Shown here one piece after another: positions 33,379 to 43,599 of a stretch of 64,000 nt of DNA. Positions within the stretch are counted from its first letter, which is position 1. Each line of letters begins with the position of its first letter. Source of the stretch: Gongronella butleri (taxonomy: Eukaryota; Mucoromycota; Mucoromycetes; Mucorales; Cunninghamellaceae); assembly GCA_025201375.1 (NCBI GenBank), contig JAIWZP010000059.1, positions 62,001 through 126,000 of the forward strand, given 5' to 3'. Position numbers and translations under genes: made by a program. Below the pieces are notes generated by a model. That model saw only the letters and a program-made list of their open reading frames with translations. It searched no databases and was not told the origin of the DNA.

Positions 33379-35419
33379 TTAAAACTTGAATTCCTTTTCC
33401 TTGCGTGACGAGCGCTCCTGTTTCTTTTTCTTGGCACGCGAGGCATGCTCTGCAACCATGTCGGACAGATCCTCGCCACCTGCGCCGGGTTGTTTTGCGG
33501 CTTGTTGCTCGTTGTACTTTGCGCGCAGCGTGGATTCATCGAGGCCGGCCTCCAGCTCGCTCGGATCAAAGGTCACATCGACTTCGTCGCGCTTACGCTT
33601 GTAGATACGGCCCGTGGTGGGTGCAATCTCGGGTTTGTCGATATTGCTGACATTGTAGCCGTGTTGTGAACCCATGAGACCCGACACGCTCTTGTCCGTC
33701 TCCTGGAGCACCTGGTAAAGCTGCTTGGGCGGCTCATTGGCTGCCGCAGGGCGTCGCTCCTTGCGCAATTCCACCGTCGCAGGCGTCTCCAAGCCGCCCA
33801 TGGTCGAAACAGAAGCCATGCCGGACGGCGTGACAAGGCCATCAGCCGCAGCAGCCTCCGGCTCTTCCTCTTCCTCCTTGTTTGCTTCTTCCTGCTCCAT
33901 CTCCTCGACCTCCTCGCCTTCGGATTCCTCCTCGGATTCTTCTACGAAAAAAGCGAAAAAATGAGCAAAAAATGCAAAAAAAGGAACTATGGGTCTTTTT
34001 TTTTTTTTTTTTTTTTTTTACCTTCTTCGTCGGACTCGAGTTCGCCAAAGAGTGTCTTGTCGATGGGCTGCGCCTGGTAATTTGGCTGGTTGTTGTTTTC
34101 CTCGAGGACGCCGTAAACATCGCCATAAAGGGGTCTGTTCATCTCGTCGACGGGCGGGCGGCCCCAACCGCCCGGGTGGTAGCCCCATTGCGCACCGTCG
34201 GGGATGGGCGCATTAAGGCCGGGGATCTTGAGCGTCGGGTAACTTGGCGGCGGGCCGTAGCGCTGCATATTGATGAGCCAGGGTGGTGGTGCGAGCGGTG
34301 GCATGTTCAATGCCTCCTTGAGGTCCTCGGACAAGATACCCGGGTTCTTTTCCTGCATGCGCACCTCGTTCTCCTTGCCCTCGTAGTACATTTCACCGTG
34401 GATCGTGCAATGGCCACGCGTCTGGAATCGGAAAAACGCGTCGTGCAACTTTTGATAGTCCACATCCAATCGACCCATCTTGGGCTGCACCTTTTGTCGC
34501 ATCTTGGTCTTCATGCTCGAGTCGTCCTCCTTTTCGCGCACGGCGTCGCGCATCTCCATGATGCCCGTGTCCTTGATGAAATCTGAAAAAAATGGGGAAA
34601 AATGGGGAAAAATGAGAAAAAAAAAGCTCTCTTCTTTGCCCAATTGCCTCTTACCTGGTAGCTCAAAGGGCGGCTTCTCGATGCCGCGCTTGTTTTGAAG
34701 GTATTTGCGCTTTTGATTCCAATGGATGGGCACAGGCACTGTGTTGCGATACGATTTGAGTGCGACAAGCAGCTCGGGATCTTGCGAATTGGCATCCCAC
34801 CACTAAATTTTCAAGAAAAAAAAAAGAATGAATTCGAGGCATTTCATAATCCTTTTTTTTTGGGGGGGAGGCCTTACGTCGACGACTTCCGGGCGTGTGA
34901 CCTTTTGCTTGAGCGCAGCAACACTTATCCGCAGAAGCTGCTTTGCTTTTTTCTTGGACATGGCGGCTTCATCATTTTCGTCGTCCTTGTCGGAGGCATT
35001 GGCGTCGTTGTCGTCGTTTTCGTCATGCTGCTGGCCATCGGCAATGGTCACGTTGGCGTCCTCGTCGTCCGAATCGCGGGGTCCTTCTTGGAAATGCTTG
35101 ATGATGTGCGACAATGCATCGACCGTCGAGTCGTCCAGGCCTGTTTCTTGCTTAATTGCATCCGCACTCATCGGCTTGACCACATACTCAATTTCGACGC
35201 CGTCCACGGCATCTTGCTCCTTTTCGTATTGATCGTATTGCTTTTGCTTCTCCTATTTTTTAAAGAAACACAAAGGATGAGGTCGATCCGTCGCATCAAT
35301 TCGTGTTTTAGCTGTACCTCTTGCTGCTTTGCAAGCTCCTCCTCCTTTTGCTTTTTGGATTTCTTGCGGTTGCGCTTGCGCACCGGCTGTTGCATCGTCT
35401 TTTCCACGGCGGCGACCAT
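33379..35419 (-). CDS. SF3B2: Splicing factor 3b subunit 2 (SF3B2/CUS1)
   Basis: Component of the U2 snRNP SF3b complex that clamps U2 on the branch site. Five exons: 35419-35318, 35252-34878, 34802-34655, 34582-34022, 33941-33379; joined length 582 residues. The N-terminus is basic ('RKRNRKKSKKQKEEE') and followed by an acidic Asp-rich stretch in exon 2. The DUF382 core spans exon 2 end to exon 4: 'VTRPEVVDWWDANSQDP', 'VPVPIHWNQKRKYLQNKRG', 'PFELPDFIKDTGI'. The PSP domain follows with 'EALNMPPLAPPPWLINMQRY' and 'PPSYPTLKIPGLNAPIP', then 'GGWGRPPVDE' and 'PLYGDVYG'. The C-terminal Glu-rich region ends 'SRKEKEFKF'. It is divergent from the mitochondrial carrier across 221 bp. Confidence 0.95.
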
Positions 35420-35640
35420 TTTGAGGGCGAATAAACAAGAAAGAGAGAAAGAAAAAATAGCTGAGGCCGCCCCGCTGCCTTTGAATCTGATTGGCGCCCG
35501 AGCGGAGCTGCCGCAATGCTTGTTTTTTTAGGCCGCCCCCATGCCAGGTCTATTTTTCCTCTCTTTTATTTCCTTTTTTTTTTTTCTTTTTTTTCTTTCA
35601 GACATACACCACACCCTTTTTCCCCTCACCCCCCTTTTCC
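35420..35640. promoter_or_regulatory. Divergent promoter SF3B2 / mitochondrial carrier
   Basis: 221-bp spacer between divergent start codons, with a T/C-rich tract (35565-35600) just upstream of the carrier ATG. No specific motif assigned. Confidence 0.4.
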
Positions 35641-37299
35641 ATGACGATACAACATGCTTGTCCCACCAAAGCGCCCACGACTCGCTCGCAACCCTTCTTC
35701 ATAGCCGCGCCACACGGCGACCGCGCCTCATACCCTCCTTATTTTGATGTACAAAAGCGTGATCACCTTCTGGCCCTTGACAGACTCGCTCGACTCACTC
35801 TTTTTCTTGAATAGACCATTGTTGCGGGTGGCATTGGTGGCTCAGCAGCTGATTTTTTGATGCACAGGTATGTGTTTTTGCACGCAATACACCTTTTTGC
35901 GCCTTTTTGGCATTTGGTTGCCTGGTTTTACCAAAAGGGGGACGATGCCAGGGTGACGTGGGTGTAAACACGAGGCAATTGATGATTTTCCCTTTTTTTT
36001 TTTTTTATTAGTGTCGACACGGTGAAAACGCGCCTCCAGGGCCAGCCGCATCATCGTGCCGTCAAGTATCATAATATGGTGCAATCGTACGGCTTGATCC
36101 TCAAGGAAGAGGGCATCATGCGTGGCCTGTACGCCGGCGTCACACCCGCCATGCTCGGATCGGGTATGGTCAAAACCTGTCAAAATTGCCGCAAATCCCC
36201 TCTTTTTTTAACATGTTTTCTTTTTTCAGTGCCTGGCACCATGATTTATTTTGCGATTTACGAGTTTACAAAGCGCAATTTGACGGCCAACAGCGTACCG
36301 GAGGTGCTCTCGCATTTAACAGCCGGGTCCCTGGGCGATTTGGCTGCGTCCGTCGTGTATGTTCCCTCGGAAGTGCTCAAAACACGCATGCAATTGCAGG
36401 GCAGGTACAACAATCCACATTTTGTGAGCGGCTACAATTATAGAAACACATGGCATGCCGCCAAAGTGGTAAGTCCATTTGAAATGAGTCATTTTTGTGA
36501 TGATGTTCACCTCTTTTTTTCGTTTTTTCCTAAAGATTGTGCAATACGATGGGTTTGGTGCACTGTTCCACGGGTTCAAGGCGACCATTCTGCGCGACGT
36601 GCCGTATTCTGCCATCCAATTCGCCTGCTACGGTAAGCAAACGCGTGATCTGACGCGTCTTAACGCGTTTTTTGTGGTTTAAAAAAGCCAGGGACCAGGG
36701 TCATGTTGTTTTGCCGTGATTTTGCTCACCTTTTTTTTCTTTTTTTTTTTATGATGATAGAGCGATTTAAAAAGCTTGCGCAGCAGCATTATACATCGCC
36801 AGGGCAATCTTTGCCTGTGGGGATTGACATGCTGACAGGTTCCATGGCGGGCGGCATTGCTGGAGCCGTGACGACGCCATTGGATGTGATGAAGACATTG
36901 TTGCAAACGCAACAGAGTGGCAGCAGCAGTGGACATCATCACCATAGCAGCAGCAGCGGCAGCAAAAAGGCGGCGGCAGCAGCAGCAGCCAATGGTGCAC
37001 ATGCTGTGCCACCACCATCGGCCTCGGCCTTGTCGCCGCTCAGCTCGGTGCCAACGGCAACGTCCACCACGCCGCCACCCAAGCATTATAGCGGGATCAT
37101 GGATGGCCTAATATGGAATTATCGGAATCAGGGCTTGGGCGGCCTTTTCCGGGGGATCGGGCCGCGCGTGTTCTGGACAAGTCTGCAAAGCGCCATCATG
37201 TTTGTCATTTACGAACAAGTCCTCCACCTAGAAGAATCACTTAGAGAACAGGGCCATTGGCCACCAACAGCAAAGGCAAAACAATGGATCCCTCTTTAG
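35641..37299 (+). CDS. MME1: Mitochondrial carrier family protein, MME1-like
   Basis: Inner-membrane solute carrier. Exons: 35641-35748 (least certain), 35815-35867, 36012-36163, 36230-36468, 36536-36632, 36761-37299; joined length 395 residues. Three carrier signatures are visible: 'SVDTVKTRLQG' (exon 3), 'VPSEVLKTRMQLQGRYNNP' (exon 4) and 'PLDVMKTLLQTQ' (exon 6), each in a roughly 100-residue repeat. 'GYNYRNTWHA', 'GFKATILRDVPYSAIQFACY' and 'ERFKKL' resemble yeast YMR166C/MME1, described as a mitochondrial magnesium exporter; SAM-carrier-like paralogues are the alternative. The first repeat starts with an Asp instead of Pro in the PxD motif (SVDTVK). The third repeat has a Ser/His/Ala-rich insertion of about 55 residues in its matrix loop. 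The N-terminal exon has no homology support. Confidence 0.85.
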
Positions 37300-37406
37300 A
37301 CATATATTTTTAAAAAAAAAACTTGCATCTTTCCCTCTCGCTCTCCCCTCTCTTTTTCTTTCTCAATTGCTCTTTTCCTACCCACCTCCCTCCAACAAAC
37401 TTGTAC

Positions 37407-37412
37407 AATAAA
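37407..37412 (+). terminator. Poly(A) signal AATAAA
   Basis: AATAAA 108 bp after the carrier stop. The remaining roughly 280 bp to the VTC start form a T-rich promoter region. Confidence 0.45.
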
Positions 37413-37689
37413 AATTGCCTCATCGAAAAAAGACATGGAAAAATCGCAAGCTCGAGCCAAAGCGGATCCAAGAAAATCTTTTTGGTGATTGTTCAAATAT
37501 GGCAATGGGTGAATGCATGCGCAGACTGATTGGCAAGCACGCTTCAGCGGCCATTCAAGTTTCAAAAGGCGCTATCATTGATGTTGACCGGCCAAAAGAG
37601 CCTTTTTTCCTTTTTGTGTCTCTCTTCCACGCTTTTTTTTCTTTTCTTTTCCCCAACGCAACGCCCGCCCCCCTGCAAGTCTTTTTGCA

Positions 37690-40110
37690 ATGAAGTTTGG
37701 CTCGCAACTCAAAGACGCAGTCAATCCCGAGTGGCAGGCCGCCTATGTCGACTATGACGGTCTCAAAAAAAAGTTGCGCAAGGCCGAAAAGGACAACCCT
37801 TTTTCCGAAAAGGACGAGACCGAGTTTGTCGAGCTCTTGGACGCCAACCTTGAAAAGGTGAGTATCAATTTGTTGGCCTATGTTTTTTTTACGAGGCAAT
37901 TGACTCACTTTTTTTTTGTCTTTTTTCGCCTTTTTTTTGGATAGGTTTATGCGTTTCACCAGGAAAAGATGGAGGACATTCGTGCGCGTACGGACCATTG
38001 GACCGAGGTCATCATGAGCCAGCTGCCGCGCGAGGATGCTGTGGAGGAGATGGGCAAGATCCAGGAGAACATCAACTTTATTGCCGACGACATCAATCGT
38101 TTGGCGCGGTATTCGCGCATCAATTACACGGGCTTTTTGAAGATTGTGAAAAAGCATGATCGACACACCAATTACGTGTTGCGGCCCATGTTCATGGTGC
38201 GGCTCAACCAATGCCCGTTTTGGAACGAGAACAATGAGGAGTTGCTGCTCAAGCTCTCGCAATTGTTTGATCGCGTGCGCCAGGGCGGCAAGACCATGTC
38301 GTTCAAGCAGCCATCCATGCAAGAGTGGGCCACGGCCGCCGGATTGAACAACAACACGCAGCAACACGCGTCGTCGTCGGCGCGCACCGTTGTCAAGCGC
38401 TTCTTTGTCCAGCCCGACAATGTGCTCGAATTGAAAACGTACGTTTTGCGTCATTTGCCTGTCCTCGTGTACCGCGACGTCACCAGCAAAAAGGACAACA
38501 TTGATCCGCCCATCTCGACGCTCTATCTCGACAATGTCGACTTGGACGCCTATAGCGCGCGTGTCGAGGCCGCCCCGGGCTCGCAAATCATCCGCTTGCG
38601 CTGGTACGGCTCCGCCACCAACAACCGATCCATTGCCATTGAACAGCGCACGCTCCGCGAGGACAATGGCGCCACGGAGCTAAAGGAGCGCTTCGTCATC
38701 AAGGACAAGTACGTCTACGACTTTTTGGCTGGCGGCGACGCCTATTTGACAAAATACGCCCAAAAGCTGCGCGTCACCTCTGGAAAGACCGACGAAGACG
38801 TCGCCAATTTCGAGTCTCTTGTCAAGCGCGTCCAGCACACCATTGTCCAAGACAAGCTGCAGCCCAGTAAGGACACTTTCCCTTTTATAAATTTTATTTT
38901 TTGGGATTTTATTTTTATTTTCTGCAAACAAAAGCCCCCACTCATCTCTTTTATTTCTCTCTCTTGCTCCAATTCAGTTGTGCGCACGTACTACAAGCGC
39001 ACAGCGTTCCAGATTCCCGGGGACAACACGGTACGCATGGCTTTGGACACGGATTTGTGCTTTATTCGCGAAGACACTGGCATGTTTGACAAGGTTGTGC
39101 GTCGTACCGACGAGCAATGGCGACGCACGGACGTCGATACCCAATTCCCCTTTGCGGACATCCAGCGTGAAGAGGATGTGAGCCGTTACCCATTTGCGAC
39201 GTTTGAAATCAAGCTTGACCTTGCACCGGGCGAGTCGCAGCCCGACTGGATCACGGAATTGGAGGAAAGCCCGATTCTTGAGGAGGCTTTCGACTTTAAC
39301 AAGTTTGTCCATGGCGTGGCCGTGATGTTTGACACGCGTGTTGCGCTGTTGCCCTATTGGCTTGCACAAATGGGCGACGATCTGAACGATTTGCCTGTTT
39401 TGCCGTCGCAAGAGCCGTCCGTGATGCACAAACGCGCGTCGCCGGAGCCTGCGTCGTCGGCGTCGCAAAGCAAGGCAGGCGCGGTGTCGTCGGAGGACGT
39501 TTCGGAGCGCACGGGCCTGACGACTAAGGCCAAGCAGCCATCCACGTCGTATACCACCTTCCCCAAGCTCTCTGACTCGCCCACACACGCCTACCCCTCG
39601 ACATCATCGTCGGCCGGTGCCGACCAGGGCGTCGCGCACCAATTGATCCAATCGGTGGGCAATGCTTTGCGCCATTTGTTCTTTGCCCAGCCTACACCCA
39701 CGCAGCAGAACCAATACGAGGACGTCGTGCTTCCCCCGGGCGTCAAGGTGCCCAAAAAGGTGATCACACCGCTGCGCGTCGAGCCAAAGGTCTTTTTTGC
39801 CAATGAGCGCACGTATTTTGCATGGATGTCCTTTGGCACCCTCATGGCCACCTTCTCCGTCGCCCTTTTCAACGCTGGCGATGCCGTTGGCAAGATCAGC
39901 GGTGTCGTCTACACGCTCGTTGCCGTGTCCACCCTCATCTACGGCGCTGGACTCTATTATCGCCGAAGAGATCTCATCCGCCAGCGCGCCCCTGGCCCCT
40001 ACGACGAGACCACGGGTCCTACCGTCATCTGCATGGCCCTCCTCTTCGCCGTCGGCCTCAATCTTTACCTCAAACTTACCGTCCAGGCACCCACGCTGCT
40101 CTATCTCTGA
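37690..40110 (+). CDS. VTC4: Vacuolar transporter chaperone subunit, polyphosphate polymerase VTC4-like
   Basis: The VTC complex makes polyphosphate from ATP at the vacuolar membrane and translocates it into the lumen. Exons: 37690-37857, 37945-38866, 38978-40110; joined length 740 residues (yeast VTC4 is about 720). An N-terminal SPX domain (about 1-160) has the inositol-pyrophosphate-binding basic clusters 'YDGLKKKLRKAEK' and 'NYTGFLKIVKKHDRH'. The CYTH/VTC catalytic domain (about 200-490) has 'PDNVLELKTYVLRHLPVLVY', 'STLYLDNVDLDAY', 'IRLRWYG' and 'FATFEIKLD', and then 'FNKFVHGVAVMF'. A C-terminal VTC1-like three-TM module starts 'EPKVFFANERTYFAWMSFG'. Oddity: the usual ERK-T segment reads EQRT at residues 289-292, so a conserved lysine is arginine. 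VTC2/VTC3 are alternatives, but overall similarity favours VTC4. Confidence 0.88.
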
Positions 40111-40199
40111 GCAAAACCCGCTCAATTCGTGCTTTTCTTGCCACCTTCCCCATGGTCGTTCTATTATCCTCTTTTTCCTCCCAACGTCATCTCAAACTC

Positions 40200-40205
40200 A
40201 ATAAA
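40200..40205 (+). terminator. Poly(A) signal AATAAA
   Basis: AATAAA 90 bp after the VTC stop codon. Confidence 0.5.
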
Positions 40206-40893
40206 AACGTCATCTGCATGCCTTTTTCTTTTCGTTTCGTTTATTGAATAGTAAGAAAATGAGAAATACACGTTTTTCTATTCTTTCTTACTCTTTTCTC
40301 AAACTTTTCGATGTCATCCGCGGCTGCGCAAGGCAAATAACATGCCCAAGTCGCTTGAGATCCCTGGCAGCTTGTGATTTATCTCTGCCCAACCAATGGA
40401 ACAGAAAAACGCTTGCATGCGTGCTGCGCCACATCCGCGCCTCTTTTTTTTTTTTTTTTTTTTTTTGGACAAATCTTGCTGGAGAACGTGGTGATTCATC
40501 TGCCATGGCAGCACTTGGTCGAGTGGATAAGAATCCAATGTGATTTGCCGGTTTTTTTTTCGCCGTCATTGCCGCGGGCTCGCCTTTTTCGATGGCCGTG
40601 GTGCGGACCAACTTTAGCCAGGGCTGCTGCGGCACGTCGGAGGCGCGTCCGCAAGGTCAGTGTCCGTCGTGAGCATGGCGGTGGTGCACGCGTCGGACGA
40701 AATGACCATGAATGAACGAAATTATGGCGTTTCCCAAGAAATTAGTCTTTAAAAAGAGAAAGAGAACACAAAAGAACGATCAAAGGCGGCAAATAACACG
40801 CGCGCTGGGAAAAAAAAAAAAGACGTCTGAAAAAAGTTGTGTCACCCTGCCTTTTTCTTCTTCACTTTGATTTTTTCTTTTTCGTTTTTTACT
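40206..40893. other. Intergenic, no gene seen
   Basis: About 0.7 kb with a T22-type run (40443-40466). Open frames crossing it translate the homopolymer and show no family. Promoter of the zinc-finger gene lies at its right end (T-rich, 40850-40890). Confidence 0.5.
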
Positions 40894-41492
40894 ATGGCTC
40901 TCCTCATTCGAATCAAACACACGTGCCCTGATTGCAAGGATGATTTCTCGAACGTTGACAAACACTATGAGACATGCCCTCAGGGCGGTAAACCGCTGGA
41001 AACACCGCCTAAACAAATCCACCGACGTCAAACGGCTCTTTTTACGTACACCTTGGACCCTGCCGACCCAGATGCCACGGACCACCATGGCTGCATGAAT
41101 TGCCATTTCCATTGCAGCCAATATGAGGAATATGTGGAACACTTCAACGCGACCCATGTCATACATATCATAAAGGTAACGATGAATGACTGGACCGTGG
41201 GCTCACGGCGCTAACGTTGCCATCTTTTTTTTCTGTTTTTGTTGGCCAGGCCTGCAAGCAACAAGAAGGCAAGCGCAAAGCCCAAGCCGACTGGACGTCT
41301 CCGCCATCCAAGCGCACGTCATCCCTCGAACAGGATCTTGTCAGCGAGCTCGCGAAGGCAAATCAAGAAATCGGCAAACTCAAACACGAGATCAAGTTAA
41401 TGCAGCCCCAGCTTATCACCAGCTCCTTGTTTGACGCGCTGCCGCCAGCGATGCAGCGCCAGGTGTTGGGCAAGATGCTCGCTCGAGACTAG
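40894..41492 (+). CDS. Small zinc-finger and coiled-coil protein, intact family member
   Basis: Two exons, 40894-41175 and 41250-41492; joined length 174 residues. The first finger is C11-x2-C14-x9-H24-x3-C28. The second is a canonical C2H2 type, C67-x2-C70-x12-H83-x4-H88 ('CMNCHFHCSQYEEYVEHFNA'). After the intron comes a basic linker, then a C-terminal coiled coil with 'ELAKANQEIGKLKHEIKLMQ', the conserved 'PQLITSSLFDALP' and 'QRQVLGKML'. The C-terminal half is shared with two decayed copies at 53.0-53.7 kb. I do not know a characterised homologue. A DNA- or RNA-binding dimer is a reasonable guess from architecture only. The start is preceded by a T-rich leader. Confidence 0.8.
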
Positions 41493-41560
41493 TCCCTTGC
41501 TCCACGATTCTCTTCTTTTCTTACCCCCTCCCCCTCCCAAAAATATCTGTTCCTCCCCCC

Positions 41561-41660
41561 CCTCCAAAATATCTGTTCTTTACTTACCCCTCCCCTACCC
41601 CCATGAATCCCCCCTCCAAAATACCTGTTCTTTACTTACCCCTCCCCTACCCCCATGAAT
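41561..41660 (+). repeat. 52-bp C/T-rich tandem duplication
   Basis: Two copies, nearly identical, of a unit running from 'CCTCCAAAATATCTGTTCTT' to 'ACCCCCATGAAT', with a partial third copy at its left (41535-41560). They lie in the 3' flank of the zinc-finger gene and are followed by AATAAA at 41718-41723. Confidence 0.75.
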
Positions 41661-42207
41661 TTCGGCCGTTTTTCCCTCTTCTTTCCCGTCCGACCCCTGA
41701 TCCCCCAGGCCTATGATAATAAAATTACTGTTGCATTGTTATAAATCCCGTTATTTTTGACTTTTCGAGCAGAAGAGTGTGTTGTAGACGCTGATCAGGA
41801 GAGATGGAACCCATTTTCCGCTAGGTCGCGCACTTTGTGTTCGCGTTTGAGTGAAAATCGCCTTTTGAAAATTGGAATTTTGCAGCCGCCGACACGGGTG
41901 CCTCGTTTGCGCCCCCCGCTTTTTTTTTTTTTTTTTTTTTTTTTTGTCATTTCACAGTCCACCTTCCATTTTTTTTCTTTACTCGTCAACACAGCTTTGA
42001 CCACGTCGCGTCGGGCGAGAACACGGGATGGTCCTACTCCACCGCGTCCATCATGCAGTAATGGCCGGGGTGCACAAAATACTGCTTCTCAAACTGTGTG
42101 ATGCGACTGACCCGGCCTGCACACGTCGAAATCTTCAACTCTTTTGTGTCCCTGTGAACCAAGGTCATGCTCTCGCTCTGGTATTAATTTTGGGGGGAGC
42201 TGCGACA

Positions 42208-42282
42208 CGATGAGCAGGTCAATGAGCGGGTCAATGAGTGGAGCGATGAGTGGGTCGATGAGCGAGTTGATGAGTGTGTTGA
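42208..42282 (+). repeat. Short GGGTCGATGAGT minisatellite block
   Basis: About six 12-bp units of the type GTGGGTCGATGA/GCGGGTCAATGA. The same units make the 1.1-kb array at 58995-60142. The block abuts the left end of the TIR element at 42283. Confidence 0.75.
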
Positions 42283-43536
42283 TACCGGATTTGTCCTCCA
42301 AGTCTGCGTGAAACATTTTTTTTATACGTGCAAATTAAAATTTTATGCGTGCAAAGCCAATTGAGCACGTGCAAAGTGGAATTGAGGTGCGCGCGGATTG
42401 CTGGTGTGGGACGCGCGGATTGCTGATTAGGAACTCGCGGATTGCTGATGTGGGGCGCGCGGATTGGAGTATGGGCCGCGCAGGTTGGGGTGTGGGGCGC
42501 GCAGGTTTAATTTGGAATCTTTGACGCGCTTGGTCATCGAGAAACGACGCGTTTCTTTAAAATTGTGCATACATTTGGCATGCTCAGCAAAAACGCCTTG
42601 CTCTCGCGTTTCCTTGGTAAATCTTACATCTCTCATGATTGTTCTTGTGCGGCTTAAATTTGGAATCTCTGATGCGCTTTGTCATTAAAAAATGACGCGC
42701 TTCACTAAAATTGCGCGCATTTTTTGCATTAGCTCTGGAAAAACGCATTGCCCTCGCATTTCCTCGGCACATGTCGCAAAATCTCGCGATTGTTCTTGTG
42801 TAGTTTTAATTTAGAGCCTCTGACGCGCTTTGTCTCTAGTCTGAGTAATATATTTTGATCGTTTTTGATTATTTGGAAAAGCTTGTGCAATCGACATCGC
42901 GCAGGGAAACAAATTGCGTGGCATGCTCTTGTGGAACGTGAAACAGAGAGCCACACGCACGGTTATTGATTACTTTTGATCATTTTTGATCATTTTTGAT
43001 TGTTCCGAGAACCTTGTGCATTCGACATGTCGCTCACTGAAAAAAAAAGTTGTCGCATGTGCACAATGGAGACGCCGCACACTGCCAAGAAAAAAAAAAG
43101 CCTCACATGTGCTATTGACGTGTCGCTTGCTGAAAAAAAAGTTGTCGCACGCTTACTGTCACTTTCGAAAAAAAAGCTGTCGCATGCCAAGTCGCCTTTT
43201 TTTTTTTCAGTGTTAAAATCGATAAAATCTTTGTTGCACGGTGTTTGGCATCTATTTTTGCTTCTTTTACACGCCACAATGCCGAAGACACGCTATTATG
43301 ATAAAATCTGCAACATAATCTCACCACCAATCTGCTAGGCCCTCAGCCCGATCCACGCGCCCCATACTCCAATCCGCGCGCCCCTACGTAACCAACAATC
43401 CGCGCGTCCCACACCAGCAATCCGCGCGCACCTCAATTCCACTTTGCACGTGCTCAATCTGATTTGCATGCAAAAAAAATCAATTAGCGCGTTGAAAAAT
43501 GAATGTTTCGCGCAGACTTGTTGGACAAATCCGGTA
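42283..43536. mobile_element. TIR transposon-like element (non-autonomous), 1254 bp
   Basis: Left arm 42283-42485 and right arm 43351-43536 are inverted copies of each other, each starting TACCGGATTTGTCC from the outside. A central stretch around 'GAATTGAGGTGCGCGCGGAT' is identical for about 60 bp. Both ends border TA, compatible with a Tc1/mariner-style TA target, although TA is self-complementary so this is weak. Inside are three roughly 147-bp direct repeats beginning near 42508, 42654 and 42802 ('TTAATTTGGAATCTTTGACG' type), and a block with recurring 'GAAAAAAAAGTTGTCGCA' (43035-43190). No transposase frame exists. A solo, degraded end lies at 49908-50100. Confidence 0.75.
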
Positions 43537-43599
43537 CAGTACTACCGGTACTTACCGTACCGGATTTCCAGTGTTCATTGGCGCGCCTCACAATTATTT

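Noticed and set aside
37555..38586. 343-codon minus-strand frame opposite the VTC gene
   Set aside because: Shadow of exons 1-2 that reads through the intron poly-T as poly-Lys; no family features.
42028..42213. Plus-strand frame with 'CTRRNLQLF', weakly resembling 'CTRHKLTLF' of the TMEM135-like protein
   Set aside because: Match is under ten residues and flanking residues do not align; probably chance.
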